Part shown: positions 25,556 to 33,271 of the stretch, piece after piece
How the letters are laid out: each line of letters opens with the position of its first letter
Position numbering within the stretch: position 1 is the stretch's first letter
Origin: Bradyrhizobium manausense
Lineage (GTDB): Bacteria; Pseudomonadota; Alphaproteobacteria; Rhizobiales; Xanthobacteraceae
Assembly (NCBI RefSeq): GCF_001440035.1
Contig: NZ_LJYG01000108.1
Location: forward strand, 544,522-587,582
Reading direction: 5' to 3'
Length of the DNA: 43,061 bases
Program-made: the position numbers and the translations under genes
Notes under the pieces: model-generated
Told to the model about the DNA's origin: nothing
Databases searched by the model: none
Seen by the model: the letters and a program-made list of their open reading frames with translations, nothing else

Positions 25556-27676
25556 CTACAGCACCCTACCCGACCTAGCCCGCTTCACGGTCTCGACAAC
25601 ACGTCCAGGCAGCTCCGCTTTCAGTTGCGCGAGTTGCGCCTGCACTCGTGCCAGGCCAGCCTCGTCGGCGCCCCGAGCGTCAATGCTGATTGTCACGGGC
25701 GCCGAAACGCCCCCACCAATTCCGCCCTTAAGAACATCATTAGGAATGATCTGAGCGCCGCGCGGGACATTCATAAGTTCTGGGCCGTTCTCGCCGACCA
25801 GGGACAGGCCGCCTGGCGCGGAATCAGTACCGGACGCGAATTTCCCAACGAGCGGAGCACCACCAACCGACGTTGGCCCAATTGCACCTGCAATCGATCC
25901 GTCGGCATTAACGCCGCCTCCGCCGAGGCCAAGCAGGCCGAGGAGCCCGCCTCCACCGGAGCCGCCGAACGCCGACGACCAGAGATTATCCGCAGCCATC
26001 TGCGCAAGTTTATCCGCGATCTTGCCCAGCGCGTTAAGCCCGGCAGACTTGAGCGCATCCATTGCGGACGCGCCGTTGCGGATCTTGGTTTCGAAATCTA
26101 CTAAGAAGCCGCTGTTTACCTGCTGGCCGAAGTTCGCCAACTCCTTGATGGTGGCGTTGAATCGCAGGCCGGCAGCCTCGCTACTGCGCATTGCGGCCGG
26201 AATGTCATTCCCATAAATGCCTCTCAGTTGTTGGGCAATCGCCAAATCCTGCGGCGTCAGAAATGCAGACTTGGCGCCGAATTGGATATCAGACGCAACT
26301 TTGGCCTTTGCCAATGCATCAGCGGCAAGACCTGCGTCCTGCGCGAGGTCTTGAATTTGGTCCCGCACCTTATCGGTGATAGGTATCCCCGCGAGTCTGG
26401 CAGCATTTAAGAGTTGCGTCTGCGCCTTGGCTTCCTCCTGAGCAGCTGCACCTAAACCCTCGGTCTCAGCCAATGCCTCGGTGCGCGACGTATACTTTAC
26501 GATAGACTCAGTGGCGCGATCGTATGCGTCAGCCGCCTCTTCGCCATCCTTGCGCTTAGGTAGTTTCGCTGCGTTCGGGTCAGCGTTATTAGCAGCTGCA
26601 GGGCGCGATCTGGGCGTGGGCACGCCGTCGGGGAATTCTACCTTGGACTGCTGCTCAGCGGCCGCCTTCAGCATGTCCCTAGCGAGCTGTGCCTTAGCGC
26701 GGATAAGTTCCAGGCCAGCTGCGATTTGCATATTCTCTGGCTTGCCTGAGGCCTGCAAATTCTCAATCGCCCGCGTAACCTGGTTGACGTCCTGAGGCAG
26801 ACCGCGCAAGTCTTTCTGCAGGATGTCCGCTGCGTCAGCCCATCGATTAAACGTCTCCTGTCCGCTACCAGCCTTAATATTCTGCGACTCAAGCGCGGTC
26901 TTAACCAGTTCGTTGGCTTTTTCGATCAGGCCGTCCAGCCAGCCAGCAATGTCCGCTGCTGTCGATTTAAACTGTGCAGCGAGTTGGGCCGATGACTGCT
27001 TCCACGCGCGATCAAACTCGGCGGCCTTGGCAACAGTGGCGCCGTCAATCACGGCGCCCGCAGCGTTCGCGCCCTGTGCGATATCCTCAAAGGACTTGCT
27101 GCCATTGCGGAGCGCTTCAACCCAGCTCTCAGACAGGCCAAGCATCTGCGCGGCTTTTGTCTTTTCTGGAATTGAGTCGAACTTATTGATCAGACCGCCA
27201 GCTATCGTAAGAAGCTGATTGAGACTGATAACCTGGCCGTTGCGGTCCTTGTACTTGATGTTGTTTGCATCAAGCAGGCGTGTAAGGGAGTTTTCATTCT
27301 CCTTAGCATCAGCCAACAGGCTGGCGACCTTGCGTAGGTCTGTTACTGCCTCCTCGGATGAGACACCACCCTGCCCCGCAGCAAACTGAATCTGCTGGAA
27401 GCGCTCTGTGGTTAGTCCCGTATATTCCGCATTCTTCTGCAGAGCCGCGAGTTGGCCGTTAACTTCTGTCAGCGCGGCAAGAAGTCCGCCTACCAATCCG
27501 GTCACGCCAGCTGCAGCAGTGCCAATCGACGCGAACCCACCCATCGTGGGGTTTAGGTTCGCGAATGATTGCTCAATGCGTGCGATCGCACTATCTGCGA
27601 TGTCGCCAGCCTGGTTCATGTCGCTTTGGAATTGGTCCAGCTTTGCGCCGAGCTGAACCACAAGGTCGTTAGCCAT
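25556..27676 (-). CDS. Phage tail tape-measure-like protein, orphan
   Basis: This 706-aa protein sets tail length in tailed phages. Evidence: N-terminal coiled-coil start (LGAKLDQFQSDMNQAGDIADSAIARIEQSF), a hydrophobic Gly/Ala stretch near 50-70, and long Ala/Gln/Lys-rich helices. The C-terminus carries a Gly-rich segment and GLSLVGENGPELMNVPRGAQIIP, a hallmark of lambda-gpH-type tape measures. The start has AGGA just upstream. No tail chaperone, tube or tip genes flank it, which is unusual. It may be a remnant or may alter a helper phage's tail. Confidence 0.85.
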   Translation of the reverse strand: MANDLVVQLGAKLDQFQSDMNQAGDIADSAIARIEQSFANLNPTMGGFASIGTAAAGVTGLVGGLLAALTEVNGQLAALQKNAEYTGLTTERFQQIQFAAGQGGVSSEEAVTDLRKVASLLADAKENENSLTRLLDANNIKYKDRNGQVISLNQLLTIAGGLINKFDSIPEKTKAAQMLGLSESWVEALRNGSKSFEDIAQGANAAGAVIDGATVAKAAEFDRAWKQSSAQLAAQFKSTAADIAGWLDGLIEKANELVKTALESQNIKAGSGQETFNRWADAADILQKDLRGLPQDVNQVTRAIENLQASGKPENMQIAAGLELIRAKAQLARDMLKAAAEQQSKVEFPDGVPTPRSRPAAANNADPNAAKLPKRKDGEEAADAYDRATESIVKYTSRTEALAETEGLGAAAQEEAKAQTQLLNAARLAGIPITDKVRDQIQDLAQDAGLAADALAKAKVASDIQFGAKSAFLTPQDLAIAQQLRGIYGNDIPAAMRSSEAAGLRFNATIKELANFGQQVNSGFLVDFETKIRNGASAMDALKSAGLNALGKIADKLAQMAADNLWSSAFGGSGGGGLLGLLGLGGGGVNADGSIAGAIGPTSVGGAPLVGKFASGTDSAPGGLSLVGENGPELMNVPRGAQIIPNDVLKGGIGGGVSAPVTISIDARGADEAGLARVQAQLAQLKAELPGRVVETVKRARSGRVL

Positions 27677-27777
27677 TGGAATCCTATAGTTGAATGCGGG
27701 CTACGTAACGTCGTGAGGGTTTTCGTGTCGCGCCTGGTATGTTAAAGGGGCGCCCCTCAACATCGAAGGAGCGCCGA

Positions 27778-27960
27778 GTGGCCAAGAAGACTAAGAAATC
27801 TATTCGCCGTGAGTGGACTGCTGCCGACATCAAGGATCTGAAAGCGCACTCAAAGGCACGGACGCCAGTCGCTAAAATTGCCAAGATGACCAAGCGCACC
27901 GAAGGCGCCCTCCGTCAAAAGGCCATCGTTCTCGGTATTGGTCTGGGGCATCAGCGCTGA
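27778..27960 (+). CDS. Small basic protein of a rhizobial family
   Basis: This 60-aa protein starts at GTG, with GAAGGA eight bases upstream: AKKTKKSIRREWTAADIKDLKAHSKARTPVAKIAKMTKRTEGALRQKA then LGIGLGHQR. I recognise nearly the same protein from many Bradyrhizobium loci. The RREWTAADI ... KIAKMTKRTEGALRQKA pattern looks like a Myb/SANT-type helix bundle, suggesting DNA binding. It lies alone on the opposite strand to the phage genes, as morons often do. An ATG at 27739 is an alternative start. Confidence 0.8.
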   Translation: MAKKTKKSIRREWTAADIKDLKAHSKARTPVAKIAKMTKRTEGALRQKAIVLGIGLGHQR

Positions 27961-28395
27961 TTGACGACTGGCTAGATCACCCTTCGTCAGAAGCGCCCCG
28001 CCAGATTCGATTGACATCAAACCGACGCGATCGTCCGCAGACTATCGCCTCTCGGTGCCGGGAGGAATTTCACACCTCCCGCCCGGAGGTTGAGGGCTCG
28101 TCATAGCCAGCCCCGGCGGGCCCTCCCTCTCTTCCGTCAATAAGACTGACGTACGGAAACACTTTCCAGAGTGTGACATTATCGACATTGCACCCCGGCA
28201 GAGTCGCGTTAGGCTAGATCTGCCGGGGCTGGAACCCATATTTCACTTACAAATTTTAACCCGGCAGGCCGCAGTGGTTCGCCGCTGCGGCCATTTCGTT
28301 GCGCGCGCATCAGATCGTCGGTCGCGTCCGACCTCTCCTCTGCAACTGCGCCCGAAGCTCCAGCACCGCTTCCACCGGCTCGCGGTCACATCGGA
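27961..28395. other. Gene-free structured stretch between the tape-measure and small-terminase blocks
   Basis: No convincing ORF on either strand. It contains a perfect 10-bp inverted repeat (CCCCGGCAGA at 28193-28202 and TCTGCCGGGG at 28219-28228), a GGGAGG/CCTCCC hairpin near 28070, and an 8-bp GGCCGCAG/CTGCGGCC hairpin near 28270. In a complete prophage this position would hold large terminase, portal and capsid genes. Confidence 0.5.
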
Positions 28396-28575
28396 TCAGC
28401 GAACGCGAAACTTCGATCGACCAAGTGCTTTTGCAAGGGCATTCTTAATATCGCGCGACTCATACGGATCATGCGAGCCGTCCTGCAATTCGAGGCCCCG
28501 CCGAAACAGCGCGACTGCTTCATGTGTTACATGCGCGGAACGGCGCCGCTTATTGCGCTTCAGGCGCGCTGGCAT
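28396..28575 (-). CDS. Small basic element protein (59 aa)
   Basis: The frame opens at an ATG overlapping the previous stop (ATGA): MPARLKRNKRRRSAHVTHEAVALFRRGLELQ, then DPYESRDIKNALAKALGRSKF. It ends at the TGA at 28396. Very basic at the N-terminus. No family recognised, but overlap and composition make it a likely gene. It is last in a three-gene overlapping set led by the small terminase. Confidence 0.6.
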   Translation of the reverse strand: MPARLKRNKRRRSAHVTHEAVALFRRGLELQDGSHDPYESRDIKNALAKALGRSKFRVR

Positions 28576-28838
28576 CAGCCCGGATCCCCGAATTCAGCAA
28601 GCGCCCAAGGCACGAAGTGAGCGCCGTTGGGGTAGCGCGCAGCGAAGTCATCGAGGAACGCCCGTCCGTGGAGTCGCCAAGCTTTGCGCGCCTCCTCGCT
28701 GGCGGGTCGGCCGTGCTGGTCCAATTCAACCAGGCCGACGAGATCTCCGAACAGATCGAACTCGGACTCGAAAGCGCAGAACCATTCGTCTGCACCCGCA
28801 GCCTGGACGCGTTTATTCCGTCGTTTCCTTACCGGCAT
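28575..28838 (-). CDS. Small phage-type hypothetical protein (87 aa)
   Basis: A basic start (MPVRKRRNKRVQ) is followed by an acidic/aromatic body (DEWFCAFESEFDLFGDLVGLVELDQHG, AWRLHGRAFLDDFAARYP). Start and stop codons overlap those of its neighbours by ATGA on both sides, implying coupled translation. Function unknown; its place beside the small terminase suggests a packaging-linked role, by inference only. Confidence 0.65.
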   Translation of the reverse strand: MPVRKRRNKRVQAAGADEWFCAFESEFDLFGDLVGLVELDQHGRPASEEARKAWRLHGRAFLDDFAARYPNGAHFVPWALAEFGDPG

Positions 28839-29176
28839 CAGCGGCGGTTTCCGTAGTCGGCCGTGCGAGGCGCGCGCGGCGCCTCCGGGCCGTCCACGCC
28901 ATCAAGCGCCAATTCGCGGAGCAGTCTGGCGAAACCGATGCGGCTATCGCGCTCGATGGCGACTTCGGGGCGCGGTTTCGGGCTACCGAATCGGTCGATG
29001 AAGGTCATCCCCTCGACCTCGATGACTTCCCGCGCCTGCTGCCCGCGGTCCCAGGCCTCAGCAGCGAGCGTGAGCAGCCGGATGTGGTGCTCATCCAAAT
29101 CGAAGTCGGAAAGCACGCTGCGGAACCACTTTGCGGTGGTTTGTCGCAGGTGCTGGGGCGGTTTTCGGTTGGTCAT
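28838..29176 (-). CDS. terS: P27-family phage terminase small subunit
   Basis: The small terminase recognises pac/cos DNA and directs packaging. The 112-aa product from the ATG at 29176 (MTNRKPPQHLRQTTAKWF) carries the P27-type body: DLDEHHIRLLTLAAEAWDRGQQAREVIEVEGMTFIDRFGSPKPRPEVAIERDSRIGFARLLREL. Length and order are normal. The frame runs back to 29323 but those residues are not family-like. No large terminase exists anywhere in the element. TerS without TerL is a known feature of phage-inducible chromosomal islands, which redirect a helper's TerL to satellite DNA. Confidence 0.88.
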   Translation of the reverse strand: MTNRKPPQHLRQTTAKWFRSVLSDFDLDEHHIRLLTLAAEAWDRGQQAREVIEVEGMTFIDRFGSPKPRPEVAIERDSRIGFARLLRELALDGVDGPEAPRAPRTADYGNRR

Positions 29177-29369
29177 ACGTAGGTCATCCAAATTTTTGTT
29201 TGAACCGGGGCAGCAATCACGCGTGTTGATGGGGGCCGCCGGTATTTCCCGCTGAAGGTGTGAGAGATTTACCACACCCCTCCCCATAGCCGGCGATGTT
29301 GGTGGCGGATGCGACGTTCCCAATCACACCCGCCTGTCGCGCACGTCTAGAGGAACACACGACGCGACG

Positions 29370-29585
29370 TTACTTATCCATTTCCTTGAACACTAAGCGG
29401 CGGTCGCGCGGCTCAGAGGCCTTCACCGATGCCTCAGCCTGACGCAAGCGCGCGCTGCGGCTCATAGGCTTGGCTGGCTTGTTCCTTGCGGCGTGCTTGC
29501 GCACATCGGCGCGGCACACCTCGTCAAGCTTCGCGACCAGGCGGCGGATCTCTGCGCGCGTGTCATTCTTGGCTTTCTTGGTCAT
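29370..29585 (-). CDS. Small basic hypothetical protein (71 aa)
   Basis: MTKKAKNDTRAEIRRLVAKLDEVCRADVRKHAARNKPAKPMSRSARL, then EASVKASEPRDRRLVFKEMDK. Highly basic and helical, and may bind nucleic acid. ATG at 29585; an in-frame TTG two codons earlier is possible. It follows the 48-aa coiled-coil gene by 24 bp in the same operon. Confidence 0.6.
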   Translation of the reverse strand: MTKKAKNDTRAEIRRLVAKLDEVCRADVRKHAARNKPAKPMSRSARLRQAEASVKASEPRDRRLVFKEMDK

Positions 29586-29609
29586 TATCAATTCATCCAG
29601 ATCACAATA

Positions 29610-29756
29610 TTAATATTCGAGCGGAAGCGACGGCTTCTTCGCAAGTTCGGCTTTCAAGGACGCCAGTCTCGCAAATATCCTGTCAAAGCGGGCGTCAGAC
29701 TCAGCCCGCAACCGTTCATGCTCTTCATCGATCTCGCGTATTGTCCTAACCTTCAT
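29610..29756 (-). CDS. Small coiled-coil protein (48 aa)
   Basis: MKVRTIREIDEEHERLRAES then DARFDRIFARLASLKAELAKK forms an almost continuous amphipathic helix with heptad-like Leu/Ile spacing, ending PSLPLEY. It starts two bases after the stop of the 249-aa gene, so translation is probably coupled. No family recognised. Confidence 0.6.
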   Translation of the reverse strand: MKVRTIREIDEEHERLRAESDARFDRIFARLASLKAELAKKPSLPLEY

Positions 29757-29758
29757 TT

Positions 29759-30508
29759 TTAGACTCCCGAATAAATCAGAGCCGGACTTGCCGGCATTTT
29801 CCAGGTCGGTACTCCGCCGACGACGTGCTTCAGTTCAATTGCGCGGTGAATAATGGACCGAAGCGGCGAATGCGGCTCGCTGATGTCGCCGAGTTCCGTG
29901 AACATAAGCGGTTTCAGATAGCGCCGTTCAAGACCATCGAGACGCGCCTGGTCGACGAACTGATGACACCTCAGGATCGCATCGCCAGCGGCCTTGAGCG
30001 CGTCGATCGCATCGGTGATCAGCTGGCTGTATTCGGGCAGGCGCTCCTGCGCAGCAGCTTTGCTGAATTCGCCGCGCGCCTTCTCAATCTCAGGCCCGAT
30101 CAATTTCAGCGCTTCGCTGATATCTTCACTTTCCTTCGAAAGCTGCCGATGCAGTTCTTGGCGCGGCCACTCAGGCGGCAAGGGCGGCGGATTGGTTTCG
30201 TGCTCTGGCTGCGGCGGGAGAAGATCGCCAAGCAGCGACATCGCGCCTTCATGCCGCTTGACTGGCGCCGGCTTCGGTCGAGGCGCCTCGCTGGTCCATG
30301 TGCGATGTCGCCCAGCCTCGGCTGCAAGGTCCTCCTCGCGCCGCATCGAGACAATGTTGCCGCCCGCGTCAATGGTGGTGACATTGCTGACGCGACCGTG
30401 ACCAACCTCGGCCTTGATTTCGTCTTGCCGCTTCAGCAGCGCAGCCTGCTTTTCGATCAACGCGTCGTAGCGCGACCGATCGATCTGTGGTTTGGTAGAT
30501 TTAGCCAA
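29759..30508 (-). CDS. Phage-type hypothetical protein (249 aa)
   Basis: TTG start with GGAG upstream. N-terminal coiled coil (YDALIEKQAALLKRQDEIKAEV), a possible small beta unit (VSNVTTIDAGGNIVSMRREEDL), a Pro-rich middle (GDLLPPQPEHETNPPPLPPEWP), then a long helical segment (residues 120-205). The end, LKHVVGGVPTWKMPASPALIYSGV, is compact. No catalytic or metal motif. Function unknown. Confidence 0.6.
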   Translation of the reverse strand: MAKSTKPQIDRSRYDALIEKQAALLKRQDEIKAEVGHGRVSNVTTIDAGGNIVSMRREEDLAAEAGRHRTWTSEAPRPKPAPVKRHEGAMSLLGDLLPPQPEHETNPPPLPPEWPRQELHRQLSKESEDISEALKLIGPEIEKARGEFSKAAAQERLPEYSQLITDAIDALKAAGDAILRCHQFVDQARLDGLERRYLKPLMFTELGDISEPHSPLRSIIHRAIELKHVVGGVPTWKMPASPALIYSGV

Positions 30509-30567
30509 GCAATAACTCCATAGTAAATGTGCGCACGTTGCGCGGTAGTGGTGTGGTTAGTGGTTAG

Positions 30568-30804
30568 TCAGTCGTCGGTGTCAGCTAGGTCGCGCCAGGT
30601 CTTAAGCCGCCTCACGCTCTTCACGCGCGGTTGCCCCTTGTGCATCTCAGTCTCGAATTCGAGATGAGTTCCGACAGTCGGCTCGATGCCGGCCCGACGA
30701 AGAATGACACTGTGCACGAAGACATCTTCCTGCACGGGGAAGTCCGACTTCACGAATCCAAATCCGCGATCGGCGTTCCAGCGAACAAGCTCACCCCAAG
30801 CCAT
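30568..30804 (-). CDS. Cold-shock-domain protein on the element
   Basis: This 78-aa OB-fold single-strand nucleic-acid-binding protein opens MAWGELVRWNADRGFGFVKSD (RNP1 GFGFV), then EDVFVHSVILRRAGI (RNP2 VFVH), with a divergent C-terminal part. It is shorter in matched sequence and more diverged than host CspA proteins. GAGG precedes the ATG. It overlaps the 3' end of the 155-aa gene by 14 bases. It may act as an RNA chaperone or antiterminator for the element. Confidence 0.82.
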   Translation of the reverse strand: MAWGELVRWNADRGFGFVKSDFPVQEDVFVHSVILRRAGIEPTVGTHLEFETEMHKGQPRVKSVRRLKTWRDLADTDD

Positions 30805-31258
30805 TCTGAAAATCCTCGGTGATTGAACGAAGCACGTCACCAGTAATCGAGACGGCACGAGCCGCGCTCGCACTAGCTGGTCCGAAGTGTAGCCGCGAAC
30901 TTTCGGTGATAACTGTCGCGCCCGGCTCCGGCTCGACCTGAAGAACGATGCCACGGATTGCGTCGGTGTCGATGCGGCCGGCAACCAGCGATTCCAGCCA
31001 ATCACAAAACTGCAATCCGCCTTCCGTCTCCAAACGATCGAACGCGCGCACCGTGGTTGGCACATTGCCAAGTCCATTGTCACACACTGCGGCGAGTAAT
31101 AGCCGCGCCAGTTCAAGGTTGGTGAGGTCTGGCCTAGCACTGCCCGTAGCCACGGGAAGCAAGCCCGCCTCGGTCGCACGTTGTACGAGAGCGGCGACGC
31201 GATTCACATTCAGGCCCAGCCGACGCGCGACGACATGGCAGGCGCGACGCTTGCGCAT
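30791..31258 (-). CDS. Element-encoded hypothetical protein with possible HTH (155 aa)
   Basis: The N-terminus is basic and may form a helix-turn-helix (ACHVVARRLGLNVNRVAALVQRATEAGLLP). The middle is helical (LTNLELARLLLAAVCDNG) and the C-terminal half looks alpha/beta. AGGAT lies before the ATG. I recall similar unnamed proteins in rhizobial prophages. Function unknown; it may be a regulator. Confidence 0.6.
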   Translation of the reverse strand: MRKRRACHVVARRLGLNVNRVAALVQRATEAGLLPVATGSARPDLTNLELARLLLAAVCDNGLGNVPTTVRAFDRLETEGGLQFCDWLESLVAGRIDTDAIRGIVLQVEPEPGATVITESSRLHFGPASASAARAVSITGDVLRSITEDFQNGLG

Positions 31259-31320
31259 GGTTTGTAGATCCTAGTTATTGGATGGGAAATTGAGAACGGC
31301 GACAAGGGCCGGAAAGAGTT

Positions 31321-31377
31321 GCGCCGGGATCGAACCGGCGCCAGTTTCTTGCACGTCACGTTGGCCAACTAACTGGC
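31321..31377 (-). other. Twin-hairpin, tRNA-like structured element
   Basis: A perfect 7-bp stem with a 7-base loop (GCGCCGG-N7-CCGGCGC, 31321-31341) holds GGTTCGATCC on the reverse strand, the T-arm signature. It abuts a second 7-bp stem (GCCAGTT 31340-31346 with AACTGGC 31371-31377). A D-loop-like AGTTAGTTGG is also present, but no acceptor or anticodon stem pairs. It lies in the gap between 31258 and 31416. Either a decayed tRNA or a cis-acting RNA structure. Confidence 0.4.
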
Positions 31378-31415
31378 CCTATAGTTCTGGCGGCGGGACC
31401 TTTGATTAGCGCAGG

Positions 31416-31991
31416 TCAGGCGGCCATGAGTTCAGACAATTTCCGCGCGGCGCGAACTACCGCCTGCTTGCCGATTCCTTCGTATGTGCGCTTGCTGCTA
31501 CCCGGACCGGCAATCAGTTGGCCAATCTCGGCGGCTGTACTGTCATCGAGGACCGCATCCAGCACATCTGCGTGCTTCCCCATTTTGGTCCTAAGCCTGC
31601 TTTCGTCGATACTTCGGACCATGACGTCCTCGACAGTCTGGGTCCTCTCTTGGGCTGGCGAGGCTTTGGCTTTGCGAGGACGTCGGAACCGCTCTACGTG
31701 CTGGGCCGCAGAATATGGAGGCAACTTCTTTTCAAACGTCGGGTCCCTCTTGGCTTCCTGATCCTCCTCATACATCGCAACCAGTTCTTCGGCGCTTGCC
31801 GTCTCCATCAAGGTTTCGACGATGGTGCCGTCAGGTAGTGAAGGCTTATGGACAGGCCGCGCTGGCTCCGCGTGGTTATCGTTGTCGGCAATGAGCTCTT
31901 TGCCGGTGAGTTCCGACCATGCGTTAATGCTTTGCAGCGTGACTGTATCGCCGGCCTTGTGCAGAGCCGGAATAAGTTGGGAGCGGTTCAC
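31416..31991 (-). CDS. Element-encoded hypothetical protein (191 aa)
   Basis: GTG start. Opening MNRSQLIPALHKAGDTVTLQSINAWSELTG, then an acidic, Pro-containing linker, a central basic patch (HVERFRRPRKAKASP) and a helical C-terminal third (AAEIGQLIAGPGSSKRTYEGIGKQAVVRAARKLSELMAA). No known domain. It follows the replication initiator on the same strand by 161 bp. Confidence 0.55.
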   Translation of the reverse strand: MNRSQLIPALHKAGDTVTLQSINAWSELTGKELIADNDNHAEPARPVHKPSLPDGTIVETLMETASAEELVAMYEEDQEAKRDPTFEKKLPPYSAAQHVERFRRPRKAKASPAQERTQTVEDVMVRSIDESRLRTKMGKHADVLDAVLDDSTAAEIGQLIAGPGSSKRTYEGIGKQAVVRAARKLSELMAA

Positions 31992-32152
31992 AGTGAAATA
32001 AACCTCATGACGTGCTGTGTCAGGCCATTTGCTGGCTCTTGGTGTGGCCGTTCCGGCTGCACACTTTTTGAAAACCTGCGGGATTTAGCGTGCGACTGTG
32101 GCGGCGGTAGTTGATGGCCAAGGTCAGAGGGATCTAGAAAGCCCCTACCCGG

Positions 32153-33271
32153 TCATGCGGCTTCCGCCTGACTTGCCACGAGCAACCTAAACTCCAGCGA
32201 GTCGTCTGGCATCAACCTAAACCGCAGGCGGGCTCCGACAGCGCTGTCCTCGCCGCCGCATGCCTCAGCGAGTGCCGCCGCGTCTCTGGCCCTCAGCACC
32301 CAGCGCTGTGGCTCTGGGCGGCCCTCGTCGTGGAACACTGCTTGGAGCGCCGCGCCACCATCATCGAGCGATTCACCGGACACGACCGTAAACTCCCTCC
32401 ATGGCTCAGGTCGCGGCCGACAGAATGTTTTCCGGCCTTCGCGGTTGGTGCTCATTGCGACCTCCCTACCAACTAGCCGCTCTGGTTCACCATCGATACC
32501 CATTGCGGATTCAAGGCTGTCGTACTCGTCACTATCGATGTGGCAGCGAAGCGTGAACTTTCCGCCGCGCTGACTACGCAGGTGTGCCAACAACGTGTCA
32601 TAGTCATCTTCGGATTGCCCCTTCACGCCGACGTAACCAGCATGCGTAATACGCCAGACCGCGTAACTTGGAGGCGGGCCTGCGCAGGCGCTGGTAATTG
32701 TAGCAACTTCCCTCCCGCCCACGCGCGGGCCGTCAGGCCCCGCGCTCCCCGTAGGGGGCGGGATATCTATTTCTTTAGAAATAGGTTTGGGTGCCACCGT
32801 GGCACTTTGGGAAATTGGAAAATTTGGCACTTTGGGAAGTGCAGTTTTGGCACTTTGGGACTTGCGTCGGAGCGGTCTATCGAATGGCAGCGTCACCGGC
32901 GTTGCGAGCCAGTCCAAGGTGTGCCTGCCGCCGTTGAGCAAGCGGAATTCATCAGAGCCGCGATAGCCGAAGGGCAGGTCATAGCGGGTAGACCATGTCT
33001 CGGTGCCGCGCCTGCCGCCCTTGCGGACAATCGAGACGCGCGCGGTTTCCAACAATAGTTTGCGCCCGCGCTTCACTGAACGGAGCGAGGTGTCCATCTT
33101 GTGAGTAACGAAGTTATCCGAGCACTCGGCGTAACCGTTCTCCCAATTATAACTCGCAATGATTTTCCGGTAGAGCTTGCGCGCTGCATCGGTGAGACGA
33201 CCGTCCCCGTCTGCGTCATCGCCGAGGCGCCGAAGCGCCAGTTCCGCAGGCTTACGCCGCCCTATGTTCAA
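32153..33271 (-). CDS. Replication-initiator-like HTH protein with internal iterons
   Basis: The protein is 372 aa, starting at TTG (33271) with GGGAG upstream. Residues about 10-100 form a winged-helix-like DNA-binding domain (LTDAARKLYRKIIASYNWENGYAECSDNFVTHKMDTSLRSVKRGRKLLLE). A low-complexity linker (about 125-200) contains the iteron DNA. A C-terminal alpha/beta region follows (AVWRITHAGYVGVKGQSEDDYDTLLAHL ...). Domain order, and an origin embedded in the linker-coding part, resemble lambda O, though sequence similarity is not evident to me. It overlaps the upstream HTH gene by 20 bases. It probably melts the element's own origin and recruits host helicase. Confidence 0.65.
   Translation of the reverse strand: MNIGRRKPAELALRRLGDDADGDGRLTDAARKLYRKIIASYNWENGYAECSDNFVTHKMDTSLRSVKRGRKLLLETARVSIVRKGGRRGTETWSTRYDLPFGYRGSDEFRLLNGGRHTLDWLATPVTLPFDRPLRRKSQSAKTALPKVPNFPISQSATVAPKPISKEIDIPPPTGSAGPDGPRVGGREVATITSACAGPPPSYAVWRITHAGYVGVKGQSEDDYDTLLAHLRSQRGGKFTLRCHIDSDEYDSLESAMGIDGEPERLVGREVAMSTNREGRKTFCRPRPEPWREFTVVSGESLDDGGAALQAVFHDEGRPEPQRWVLRARDAAALAEACGGEDSAVGARLRFRLMPDDSLEFRLLVASQAEAA
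32767..32784. repeat. AT-rich inverted repeat next to the iterons
   Basis: CTATTTC-TTTA-GAAATAG is a perfect 7-bp inverted repeat in an AT-rich patch 16 bp from the first iteron. A candidate duplex-unwinding part of the origin. Confidence 0.45.
32800..32860. repeat. Three 13-bp iterons (candidate origin of replication)
   Basis: TGGCACTTTGGGA occurs exactly at 32800, 32825 and 32848, all in the same orientation. Spacings of 25 and 23 bp are near two helical turns and are not multiples of three. The copies are therefore read in different frames (SQSAKT, PKVPN, SQSAT) and are kept as DNA, not as a protein repeat. They lie inside the initiator-like gene. Confidence 0.7.

Noticed and set aside
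28274..29182. 302-aa forward ORF
   Set aside because: Overlaps three reverse-strand genes with ATGA couplings, including a clear small terminase; its own sequence is Arg/Pro-rich without a domain.
31321..31395. A functional tRNA gene
   Set aside because: T-arm and D-loop-like pieces exist, but acceptor and anticodon stems do not pair; kept only as a structured element.
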